NCBI GenBank assembly: GCA_014526335.1
Contig: JACTAT010000051.1
Coordinates: 2,518,411 to 2,582,410, forward strand
Direction of reading: 5' to 3'
Origin: Chrysaora quinquecirrha
Taxonomy: Eukaryota; Cnidaria; Scyphozoa; Semaeostomeae; Pelagiidae
Length of the DNA: 64,000 nt
Part shown: piece by piece, positions 1 to 9,466 of the stretch
Layout: every line of letters starts with the position of its first letter
How positions within the stretch are numbered: position 1 is the first letter of the stretch
The notes under the pieces: model-generated
Seen by the model: the letters and a program-made list of their open reading frames with translations, nothing else
Database searches by the model: none
What the model was told of the DNA's origin: nothing
Made by a program: the position numbers and the translations under genes

Positions 1-354
1 CAGATAGATGAAACGTTTCTTGGTCATGATAGAAGCATACAGCAACGGGTTCTTGATGGCATTGAACCTATCGTATGTGCAACCACAGATGTTGGTCAGA
101 GATGCCCATAAGGAGAATGAAGTGATAGCACCAACTGCGGGGTTCAATGGATCCCAAGCCATCAATGGAACAAGGATACAACTCACGATGAGATCACCGA
201 TAGCCAATGACAGAACAAAGCGATTCGCGAAACTGCGAAGGCGCTTGTTAAAGGAGTAGACGATAACGACCACTGAATTGGCAATAGTTAGCAATACAGC
301 TATTACTGTCAACGTTATTCTACCTTTGAAGGTGTCTGCCAGGCTATACCCCAT
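1..354 (-). CDS. Class A (rhodopsin-type) GPCR, N-terminal part
   Basis: This is the first 118 codons of a seven-transmembrane receptor that runs off the left edge. The ATG at 352-354 is followed by about 12 residues and then TM1 with the N1.50 motif in IANSVVVIVYSFNKRLRS. TM2 carries D2.50 in LSLAIGDLIVS. TM3 ends with a DRY-type motif written DRF (GCTYDRFNAIKNPLLY), and the second intracellular loop begins KNPLLY. These are hallmarks of rhodopsin-family receptors, which act in the plasma membrane and couple to G proteins. The ligand cannot be inferred. No intron is visible within the part present. The N-terminus is very short, so an upstream exon is possible. The DRF variant (Y to F) is tolerated in some family members. 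Confidence 0.85.
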   Translation of the reverse strand, partial: MGYSLADTFKGRITLTVIAVLLTIANSVVVIVYSFNKRLRSFANRFVLSLAIGDLIVSCILVPLMAWDPLNPAVGAITSFSLWASLTNICGCTYDRFNAIKNPLLYASIMTKKRFIYL

Positions 355-1730
355 CTTTGAAAGGTTGTCTTGAAAGAGAAAACAAACTCCAAACAAAGTT
401 CTTGCAGATCCACAAATTGAAACAGCCGTTTCACACGAATCAGGGAGTTGAGTGTTCAACTGGCAGCAAGATGGTTGTAAAAAGGCTGCAGACTCTCACC
501 GGAAGCTTGATGTTGAATTTGCAGCTGAATGTCTCACCAACAGCTTGTATCGGACTGCAACTTGAATATCTTACTGGAAGTGTAGTGGTTGACTGCTAGT
601 TGAGGATAACTTTTGAAGACTTCTTCTGAGGATAAATCGATTGCTAACTGAAAGACGAATCTCTGTCTGGTAGCCAGTTGGTAACCTTGCAGCTGAATGG
701 TTAACCAGCAAATGAATGACTATTCTTAGCAGCTGAATCTCTTGCTGGCAGCTAGATAGTAATCGGCTGACTCGCAACTGACTGAACCTTCAACAAGAAG
801 GTGAAAGTCTAAATGTGGACCAGAAGCCAAGCAGATATTTTCTGAATAAACAACTGCAACCAGTGCAATATTTTATGAAGGAAGCAACAACCGACAAGTA
901 TTCGTATCTTATTAGCTTCTTATCAAGCATTTCATCATCTCTCAATTGCGTTTTCAGGCAGATCTGTCGGGTTTATATCGGATCCAAGAACAGAGATAAA
1001 AATAAACCAATCAATCAAAGATACAATCGATTTCAATGCTCTTCTTCATCATTGGCTGAAAGTTATCTTGCACAGAGTACAATAAAACGATGTTACCACA
1101 CATTAAATGACGCTTAAAATCTCCAAAAATCTTGCCATGACAATCAGCTCATGGAAATCATGCAGATATGCTGTCACCAAAACACGATTTTTGTAGGCAG
1201 AGAGATTCTATTTCACATGTAAACAAGCGTAAATTTGAGCAAAACAAGATGGGAACACGTGTTGAAGAGTTGCTCTTTGCAATAGAAAATTACGTTTTGA
1301 CTCCGTAGCAAAACCTGAAAATGGATGTTCCAATTGTAAGTTACCTGGCTATTCTAATAACTGATGCTCAAAACGTCTGCCATGTGAGAATCGTGAATGT
1401 TTTTCTATTGCATAGACTATCTGTAATTTATCAGTCCGCCAGAGGTCAGTGCCAGTCTAAAGAGAGAGAGTAGACACAGAAATTGAGTAGTACGAAATTT
1501 CAAAATTGCAAAGACTAGTGGAAAAATTGCTTGACATACTTGAAAGATCTTTTGGTCTGACACTCCTCATAGTATAAAAGTCAGAAACAGATCGAAACAA
1601 TTGACTACGGCGGAATTTATTCCCAGATGTGGATCAAAAGCACCAATCATGTTTTCGCTGTTTCTTGCAATTTAGAAACAGATATGTGAGAATAATTTTA
1701 CAGAACAGAATCGAAACAATCAAAGCTACG
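355..1730. other. Upstream spacer of the left GPCR, no gene seen
   Basis: I see no convincing coding exon. The motif GCAGCTGAAT recurs at 521, 689 and 729 within a loosely repetitive stretch (about 430-790) of irregular units of 30-40 bp. The end (1546-1664) belongs to an interspersed repeat also seen at 9620-9745 and 46407-46460. Confidence 0.5.
1546..1664 (+). repeat. Interspersed repeat R1, copy 1
   Basis: The core AACAGATCGAAACAATTGAC is followed by GGCGGAATTTAT and CCCAGATG. The same order of words occurs at 9620-9745 and 46407-46460, and a weaker relative at about 29310-29375. No terminal repeats were identified, so the class is unknown. Confidence 0.6.
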
Positions 1731-1925
1731 GTATAATGGAATCTCAATTATCCATCAGCGGACACCTGTTCAGAACGGACACCCCCAAACAACGGACAGA
1801 TATTTTCGTCTCAATTGTCACCCTCTGTAGAAGCAAGCCTCCAAACAACGGACACTTCTCCGCAACGAGCAATAACATTGGTCTCAAAGGTGTCCGAGAT
1901 ATGAATGTCCGACTCCATGTTTTCT
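1730..1925. mobile_element. Possible small inverted-repeat element with CGGACA words
   Basis: The left side has several CGGACA words (1759, 1777, 1794) and the right side has GTGTCCG and TGTCCG (1890-1911), giving an inverted arrangement. The ends are not precise, and an ORF across it on each strand is probably incidental. Confidence 0.35.
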
Positions 1926-3129
1926 TGATAGATGGCACACAGTCGAAAGACATGCTTTGGAGAAAGCAAAATGCCATGAAAGAAGCCATGAAACGGCTAT
2001 ATGACGTGACGATAATAATGAGGCCTGGTCTGGCAGTACGACACAAAATTGGTAGGATTATGTGCCGCTCATAAGGGTGGGTTTTCGCCAAAAATTCTCT
2101 AAACATGGGTATTACTATTTTTCTAAACATCCTGCTAAAGTGCGTTTGAAACGGTTTCTGTGACAAACTTTCAGCTAAACAATTCAAGATCAAATGCTAA
2201 GAACAGGGTCCTCGAGTGGAACAGCGGGCTCCGGTACAGCGGGCAAAGTTCCGATTTCTAATGAAGTTAACTTTTTGAGACCGGGGGTAATGTAATCGTA
2301 CAGGGCCTTTGGGAGGTTTTAGCAGGAAGCAATAAGAGAGTTCCGATTTTTGAGGCCTCTTCACAGCCTCGGCCCCGGACCTATGACCCTGACAGACCCC
2401 CTCTCGGCAGCACTAGCTAAGAATCATTTATATCAAATTAAAATCGAACAAAACTGGATGTTGAAGAAAAGTTGTAAATTTAAACGAACTTTTCAAGAAA
2501 CCAAACCAAAAATGTTTTCAGTCTCAACTAAAACTAACGTTTATACAAAAAACAGGGAAATTCTTACTTCAATTATCTGATAAGACCAAGAAGCAATAAT
2601 ATCATCTCAGCGTATCAAGAGAACATCACAATTCATCGCGATCATTCGCTTATCAGACATCATCTGAGGATTAAGCCCAGATGAAACCATCAATTCTCAT
2701 TACAAAAGATCGTTAGAGCATCATTTCTGCGAAAAACAAGAAGATTGTCATTTTAATATAAGTTTTATATTTAACGGACACTTGTGCGCGATTTCGTCCT
2801 AAATTTCGTTTTTTTAACAAACATGGACACAAACTTTGCAACGTCACAATTCGAGATATATAAATATTTGAGTTTTGCCCAGCATCGGGAAAAGGTTGAA
2901 TATTTATCCAAACAATTCTCAATGTTTCCCTAAAATTCATTTAAAACACATCATGTTTCTAGATTGTTCTCAAGCCTTCCTATTCTTATTTTCTCTAAAC
3001 TCTAATTGCTCAAAACAGGTGACAAAGTAAACTACGAAATAAAAAGGAAAATTGACTTTGTCTTCATATTATGAACGGATAATGATTACAATTGACAACA
3101 CAGATAAAAATAAAAAACTCAGTGACGGG

Positions 3130-3543
3130 ATTACACGCCTTTTTTTTTATAAGGAACCACTTTATAAGGAACCTACATGTAGAAGGCCCGAAAATTTAAA
3201 GAACTTATACTACTAGAGAGAAAATAACTAAAGAACTTTTTATTGTTGAATAGTTTTATCACTGCAAATAATCAAGAATTAGAAAGCCGGTTCCATTCAT
3301 TTGCAGTCGAAAATCACATAAATTGTATGTTAAGCATGTATCAAATGTTTCCATGAGTAGTTTCGAGCTTTGCTCACATGCAAGTGTCTCTCTTTTATTG
3401 TTAAGACCACTGTATGTGCAGTTAAAATTAAGGAACTATTAAGGAACTTTTTGAACTACAATTGCCTCAAAAGAGGTCCAAAAATAAGGAACTTTAAGAA
3501 CTAGGCCTTTAGGTAGGTTCCTTATAAAAAAAAAGCGTGTAAT
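3130..3543. mobile_element. MITE family B, complete copy
   Basis: The left end ATTACACGCC plus a T-run and ATAAGGAACC is mirrored at the right end as GGTTCCTTAT plus an A-run and GCGTGTAAT. The element is about 414 bp with no ORF of note. The interior repeats the word AAGGAAC. A second copy lies at 53143-53517 and a decayed one at 7985-8345. Confidence 0.8.
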
Positions 3544-3837
3544 CAGGATTATCTAAATACTGAATTTATTTGCCAGAATAATTAAAATTTCAAACAGTTC
3601 AAGATGAACTATATTGAATGTAATCTTGGTGTTTACCCAGCCCTGGAAGGGAATCGAAAAATCTGCTGTTGTAACAAGCAGGTACTGCTTGCATGGAAAG
3701 AAAAAAAGGCAAACGTGGAGAAAATTCTCCAGGAACTTGGCAGTTTTTAAGCACAGCTGATAACGGTTGATCAAGGTATACTATACAGACATACTGTACA
3801 GCCACCCCTGTGGGGAACTTCAGTCTTTCAATAGGCC

Positions 3838-3975
3838 TACCAGATTTCTATCAAAAACAAAAGGATTTCCAAGGGATTTCGATTCTCATTGAAACACAAG
3901 GGTTTTCAAGCAAAGGTGTACAACTAGGAGATTTGGAGAAGGGGTAAATTTCCCTCAACAACCCCTTCACCCAAG
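3838..3975 (+). repeat. Direct repeat R2, copy 1
   Basis: The stretch ending CAACAACCCCTTCACCCAA is repeated, with a few changes, at about 4796-4932. Shared words include GATTTCGAT, GGGTTTTCAAGCAAAG and CAACCCCTTCACCC. A distant relative may lie at about 51985-52075. The two near copies bracket the inverted-repeat unit 4104-4786. Confidence 0.7.
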
Positions 3976-4103
3976 CTTGATTCTCCTTACAGCAGAGAAG
4001 TTATTTTTGACTATTGAAACACAGAGCCTCGTTTCCGTGCTCGAAATCAGAATCATTAAGACGTTTGTAGAATTTTAAGGGGATATTGTCGCAAACCATA
4101 ACG

Positions 4104-4786
4104 CTCTGCGCTAAATTTATTGTAAGCTTGCTTACGACTTACTCGCCTATACCTAGCATAGCTACGTCAGGCCAGAACTTAACTATTAATACATAAAAAT
4201 AGCCAAATAAGATAAATTAAAAGAAATCGTCGTCAAGATATTCCGCAAAATCGTCCTCTACAGCAGATTCCCCCCCCCCTTCTATTGCTTCGTTCTCTTC
4301 ATCAAAATCGATGAGAAGCTCCGTGACATCTTCGGGATAGCAAAGATCGCTCCATACAACACGTCCGTCCTCGTCCCAACCGCGAGGTACAGCATCGTCC
4401 AGATTCTGCCAAGAAAAGAACCAGAATATCTATACCACATGATCACTAATCTGGAAAGGGCTTTAACTAGCTCCAACTAATGATGCAGTACGGAAGGCTG
4501 TAAAGAGCACGTTTTATGGTGTCTCTATGAAAGAACCCAAAATTTTGAGTAAGGAGGAACGTTGACCACATACTCTTCGAATCTGGCTGTCAGCTTGGCT
4601 GGTAGTTCTGGTACGGTAGGAAATAGGCGGCAAAGATTGTTGAATCCGTTCCTAAGCAATATACAACAATTTTCATATAGAATTGAGAGCATAAAAGGAG
4701 GAGAACGCGAGGCAATAAATTGTCCAAACTGTAAGTTTGTAGAACAAGTGATTAAGCAAGCTTACAATAAATTTAGCGTAGAGCGA
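4104..4786. mobile_element. Unit bounded by about 33-bp inverted repeats
   Basis: Positions 4104-4136 (starting CGCTCTGCGCTAAATTTATT) recur in reverse complement ending at about 4786 (AATAAATTTAGCGTAGAGCG). The 0.68-kb unit carries open frames on both strands, including the acidic frame at 4217-4405. It could be a non-autonomous transposon or a gene fragment bracketed by repeats. No target duplication was established. Confidence 0.45.
4217..4405 (-). CDS. Possible terminal exon encoding an acidic tail
   Basis: After a good acceptor (TTCTTTTCTTGGCAG) the minus strand is open for 62 codons to a TAA at 4217-4219. It reads NLDDAVPRGWDEDGRVVW, then a stretch rich in Asp and Glu, Gly-Gly-Gly from a run of ten G, and the end EYLDDDFF. 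I do not recognise it. The frame depends on the length of the ten-base G run. No upstream exon was joined with confidence, although a second open minus-strand frame exists at about 4510-4665. It sits inside the inverted-repeat unit 4104-4786, so it may belong to a mobile element rather than a host gene. Confidence 0.35.
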   Translation of the reverse strand, partial: NLDDAVPRGWDEDGRVVWSDLCYPEDVTELLIDFDEENEAIEGGGESAVEDDFAEYLDDDFF

Positions 4787-4795
4787 CCAGATTTC

Positions 4796-4932
4796 AATGA
4801 CGATAGCCCCTTCACCGCCTGGTCTACAAGGGATTTCGATTTCATTGAAACAAAAGGGTTTTCAAGCAAAGATGTACAACTACGAGATTTGGAAAAGGGG
4901 TGAATTGCCCTCAACAACCCCTTCACCCAACA
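4796..4932 (+). repeat. Direct repeat R2, copy 2
   Basis: Copy of the 3838-3975 sequence, for example GGGTTTTCAAGCAAAGATGT and CAACAACCCCTTCACCCAA. It accounts for the second half of the open frame on the plus strand here. Confidence 0.7.
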
Positions 4933-6039
4933 ATCCTTGTTGGATTAAACATGGACGTCAGGCCACCCTTAATTCAACAATCCTGCAATAAATTGTCCAA
5001 ACTGTAAAAACATTTGATGACATAATTTAATAGTGAGCCAAATGCATTGACCAATCACAGCAAAGTTTGCTTATTAAATAAGCATAAAAAGGAGAAGATG
5101 TAGCTATAACCTTGCAGACTGCAATTTTTAATCAAAAGGCCTGAAAGAGGTACAGAAGAGAAACTACTGTCCAAACTAAAAAGATTGTGCATGGTCATAT
5201 TGAGAGGTAAATTCTAGCAAAGCCAGGTTTCCATATTAAGATAACAGTAAGAACAGCAAACCACTGAATTGAAATAGGGGTTTTGGGGTTTGCAGACAGT
5301 AACCCCTATCTAGGAACCTGATGCTTTGCATTGTATACATCTGAAACAATAGATTCTGCAATAGACCTTTCCAAAGGGGCCTGGACCTTGCAAGAGAGGA
5401 TTCCCTTACCGGAAAGTCTACCATTTTCCAGAAAAATGTTGTGCCAAACCCAGGCCTCTTTGAAAAGGTGCTAGGGCGTCATGGTGTAATCCAGCTGACT
5501 CTTAGTATCAGGAGCTCAGATCATGGCTGGACCTCAGCCATGGTAGTGCCACAGCCAGGGTTGTGGTCTCAATTATTTAACCTATTTTTCCAGATCTTAA
5601 AGTTAATTGAGGTATCTGAATGAAACAGTCTTCTAGTTTCACATGAAAAGAAAGTGGAAAAATTTTACCTTTATTCTTGCTGCTTTGGTTCCGTTATCTA
5701 ACTGATTCATGGCCAAGGTTTTCATACCATTGTGATCAGGTGATCATCTGGTGCCAAACCTTGGAAAAATTTCTATTCATGATTAAAAAAGACTCACAAA
5801 GAAGTAGAAAATTTTAAATAATAGTGAAAATAGCATTCTGATAACTAAAGCAAACATTTACATCATACAAATTCAAACAAAGAAGTTTAATATACAGTTA
5901 TAAGAGCTAGCATTATAGTTTTGAGACAATGTCACTTTTATGTGTTATTTTATATAAGTTTTAACAAATTCCAGAAAAAATCATTTGGTCTAATGTTTTT
6001 CTAAATCAATGATGGTACTCTGAAATTTTCTAACAAATT
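4933..6039. other. Spacer, one degenerate SINE, otherwise nothing seen
   Basis: Apart from the SINE-like stretch at 5456-5620 I see no exon or structured element here. Short open frames on either strand lack splice or family signals. Confidence 0.4.
5456..5620 (+). repeat. tRNA-derived SINE S1, degenerate copy
   Basis: GGGCGTCATGGTGTAATCCA matches the tRNA-like head of family S1. CCATGGTAGTGCCACAGCCA and GTGGTCTCAATTATTTAACC match its body. The B box is poorly preserved. Better copies lie at 22570-22757, 37147-37310, 55325-55495 and 60588-60755. Confidence 0.6.
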
Positions 6040-6750
6040 TCAAGCTGAAAACCTTTCTTCTTTCTTCAAACAAGCTGCTGAATAGAGTTCTTCAAAGTCC
6101 ATTTTGGCATACTCTTCATCAAAAACAAGGGGAATCAATTTGAAAAGAGGCCTTTCTATGATGCTATTAGTCTCTCGTGCATCTCAGATGAGAGGCTACT
6201 AGTAGTAGTAATTTGATCATAGTTAGGCCTCTTTTCACTTGGCAATATTCTGAAGAAGACAATAAATTAAATTTATTTTCATCAACAGAATTATACCTTT
6301 GTTCTAGATCTTTCATGATGAACTGCGTTGTGTTATGTGGTGCAGATAGCGTAGATTTGTGGCTTTGAATTTTAACTCCATTTTCATAACTCTTTCGTCT
6401 TTTCTCTGGTGAATTTCTTTGACTCTGTATTCTTGAAACTTTGTTGTAATTTGCTTTTTCAGAAATAATTGACATCTGCACCTTTCTTCTTGAAATCTTG
6501 ATCTTTGCTCCATATTTTCTCTCCATAAAGGTCTCTTCATCTGTTCTGAATAATCGTACGATTGCATTTCCTGATAGAAATGAAATTTAGGCCCATAAAT
6601 ACGAGATGGCCTAGGCCTTCTTCTTCCTTTGATGAAATCACTCCTCAGTGAGCCAGAAAACCCAAATTGTCTAGTTATATCTCTTTTCCGTTGAGGTATA
6701 AACTCATTTATCTGAAAGGAATCGTTTTCCAAGACATTAACCATCTTCAT
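6040..6750 (-). CDS. Small basic protein of unknown function, three exons
   Basis: Model: exon 1 6750-6603, exon 2 6570-6297, exon 3 6163-6040 with a TGA stop at 6040-6042, about 181 residues. The exon 2/3 splice is clean: donor ACAAAG|GTATAA, acceptor TAATAG, and the phases match to give LEQ-S-IIERPLFKLIPLVF. Exon 1 (MKMVNVLENDSFQINEF, Arg-rich end) joins exon 2 either through a 32-bp intron or, with a donor further upstream, through one of about 70 bp; both donors are weak. Exon 2 is rich in Lys, Arg and Ser, and exon 3 ends FDEEYAKMDFEELYSAACL. No domain or signal peptide is recognised. The first ATG at 6900 is a possible longer start. Confidence 0.5.
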
Positions 6751-7805
6751 TACGCGATTTTCGAAAATTTTAGGAAGAACTTCAACAACACACAGCTTAG
6801 CAGTGCAAATCACCAAAAAAACGGAATGTAAACGATTTGTTCGCGTTGTTCTCCTGTTGTTGTTGTTGTTGTACAATTTCATTCCCACAATGCCCTGCAC
6901 ATCCCCATGATGCTTTGCGTTTAGCTTATTTGCAAAGTGAAGTCAGAAAAAGGATGGATAATGCTCAAAGTGCATTTCCTTGCTTGCAAACTTGTGTCTG
7001 TTTTTGTGAAGTACAGGAAAAGGATGGAAAATTCCTGAGGGTGTATCTCCCTTGTTCATGGGTAAAAAAATTTTGTAAATTAAGCGGTAGGCATGGGTGG
7101 GTTTTGAAAACATGGGCCGCACGTTAAGTATGTAGAACAATTAAAAAAATTCTCCGGGGATAATTTTAAATAGTGAATCAATTAAAAACTTGCTAGGCTG
7201 AACAGATCTTCCCATATTTAGGCATGATTGACCTTATTTAGATGCGCTAAATTGCAAAATGTTCTGGTTTTCTGTTACGAAATTCCATTTCGAAAAACAA
7301 ACTTTCTCTTGAATTTTCCTGCGCCTGAATTTTCCTGCGCCTAATGCATATGCATTTGATTAAAAGCAAACAGCTAAAAATTGAGTGAATGCAAGAATCG
7401 AAGCTGCCTGTCAATGCGCCATTTGCACAAGAAGGAAATAGGAAAAACTGACTCTTGATAATTTTCAATATATGTCAATATTTCAACAATAATGTTAATA
7501 ATATTTTTAATTTGTTAAGTCATTTTACATAGAATTAAAGTAACGATTAACGGATGTATGCATAACTTAAATAAAGAAGTTGAACAGAACGAAAGTAAAT
7601 TTAATATCGTTGTATGGGAAAACTGTACAGCGCCATTGCACAGTAAGAATATTCACATACAAAAACAACTTGGTTTAGTTAACTAAATTCAGGCATTTTC
7701 GGAAAGGCTATGCATGTCCTTCTGAGTGTAATGACTGCTATTCTTGACAAAGTGCCTTTAATGCATTGAACACTAACAGGTTTACAAAAATGGGTATTGG
7801 GGGGT

Positions 7806-7961
7806 TAGACTTATTACCTGAACCCCAGTTATTGCTCACCAAACCGAGACTACCCCAACCGAGATCGCTCAAACTAGTTTGAGCGTCCAGGCGATCAATA
7901 GCGATAACTAGTTGATAACCAGTTATCAATAGCGATAACTACGACTCATGTAGTAAGTCTA
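7806..7961. mobile_element. MITE family F copy
   Basis: It begins TAGACTTATTACCTGAA and ends with TCATGTAGTAAGTCTA, an inverted pair. The interior repeats GATAACTA words. A second copy at 54345-54479 has the same ends, and a relic lies near 41366-41430. Confidence 0.7.
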
Positions 7962-7984
7962 TATTGGGGTGAACAAATACACGC

Positions 7985-8345
7985 GTTTTCTCTACACAAC
8001 CTACAGGCCTAGTTCTTTAAGTTCCATATTTTGGCCTCTTTTGAGTCAATTGTAGTTCGAAAAGTTCCTTAATTTTAACTGCACATTCAGTGCCATGACT
8101 ATACAGAGACGAGAGACACCTACATGTAAGCAAAGTCTGAGACTAGTCAAGGAAACATTTGATATATGCGTAACGTACAATTTATGTGATTTGGGACTGC
8201 TAATGAAAGGAAACGGCTATCTAATACTTGATTGTTTTCAGTGGTAAAAGTAATCGACATTGAAAAGTTTTACTGATTTTCTCTCAAGTAGTATAAGTTC
8301 TTAAAATTTTCAGCGATCAAATGAAAACTCTGTGATAGTCAATAT
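7985..8345 (-). mobile_element. MITE family B, decayed copy
   Basis: It shares ordered words with 3130-3543 in reverse orientation, such as GGCCTAGTTCTTTAAGTTCC, AGTTCCTTAATTTTAACTGC and AGTATAAGTTCTTAAAATTT. The terminal T-run end is lost. Confidence 0.65.
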
Positions 8346-9072
8346 AAAGCGGATTAAAACCTCGCCAAAGCCTCATCTGCAAGCAACTACGAGCAACTTG
8401 TAAGAGGCTTTACTATGTCATATTCTCTCGTTGTCTGCGATCACAGAAAAAATGTGAAGCAACTTTTACCTGAAGATGCTAGTGTAATCCGGCCTTAACG
8501 TACAATTTATGTCATTTGTGCCTGCAAATGAAAGGAAATGGCTATCTACCGTAATTATTGATTGTTTGCAAAATTAAAACAATTATTTACAAAAATATCT
8601 TAAACTTACGCTTTCTTTAATTATTTTTAGTAACAAAAATATACGAATAATTATCGTTCGACTTCTAGCGTTGCGCCGATCGACACCTCCAAAAGTTCAA
8701 TTTGACTACGAAGAGTTTCAGAGTTTGTGAAGAAACGCAAAGATCACGTAGATTATAATGAGTCCATCGACAGCAGATAACATAATATGAATTTGAAAGA
8801 ATGAGGTAGCACCAGGCTACACAATTTATTGTCTTTGTTTAATGTTCTTTTAGTTAACTGTTACATCCCTGAATGATCCAAACAGTTCATTAATAAATAA
8901 CGCAAGACGACAAATTTCTAGGGGGTAATTGTCTCTCAAAGAATTTATATAGTTTGTGCAGTATGTGCATCTGAAAAGGCGAATAATGCTCACCACACTG
9001 TCACTCCCTAAATAAATGACCATTTCCATTGCAATTGACTGGCAAGGAGGGCAGCAGCCGGGAGTAATGTGG

Positions 9073-9466
9073 TTAAGCATCAACATGAGCTTTTGCTAAC
9101 TTTGTCGACCAAGCATAACGTTCTTCTTTCACCTTATCCAGTGGTACATTCAATTTCTCTTCGCTTTTTCCTTTCGAGGCTACATCAACATGGCAGCCAT
9201 TTTCAATCCCATTTGCCCGTCGATCCAGTGACGTAAATCGCAAAGTGGTATCATCAATCTCGTCTTCGTCATCGTCAGAATCATCTTCCTCCGAGTCTTC
9301 AATACTTCGAAACGAGGGCACGTTATAATAAGGCTTGCTGTCATCGAAATCGAATTCTAAATACGGTGTGCCTTCAGATATGAGTTGCTCCAGCCTCTCT
9401 TTGATGTCAGTGAACGTCGGTCGACTTGTCGGGTTCTCTAACCAACATGCCATCATTACGTTGTAT
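9073..9466 (-). CDS. RTK last exon: kinase C-lobe end and acidic tail
   Basis: The acceptor CAATTCTAG precedes [18 protein letters not shown], the helix H-I end of a tyrosine kinase domain with its invariant Arg. After the domain come about 85 residues including an Asp/Glu run ([14 protein letters not shown]), then the stop at 9073-9075. The exon enters in phase 2 while the previous recognised exon leaves in phase 1. At least one exon (length 3n+1), coding for the helix F-G region, must therefore lie between 9466 and 11066. Confidence 0.9.

Larger units (their letters stand above)
7130..9072. other. Spacer 3' of the kinase gene
   Basis: I see no exon here. It holds the palindromic element 7806-7961 and a decayed family B copy at 7985-8345. 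The rest is AT-rich unique sequence. Confidence 0.45.

Noticed and set aside
1736..2193. Overlapping frames of 112 and 149 codons on opposite strands
   Set aside because: They cover a repeat with inverted CGGACA words; neither has splice or domain support.
4562..4903. 113-residue plus-strand frame
   Set aside because: Its 3' half is direct repeat R2 and its centre is the inverted repeat of 4104-4786; no homology recognised.
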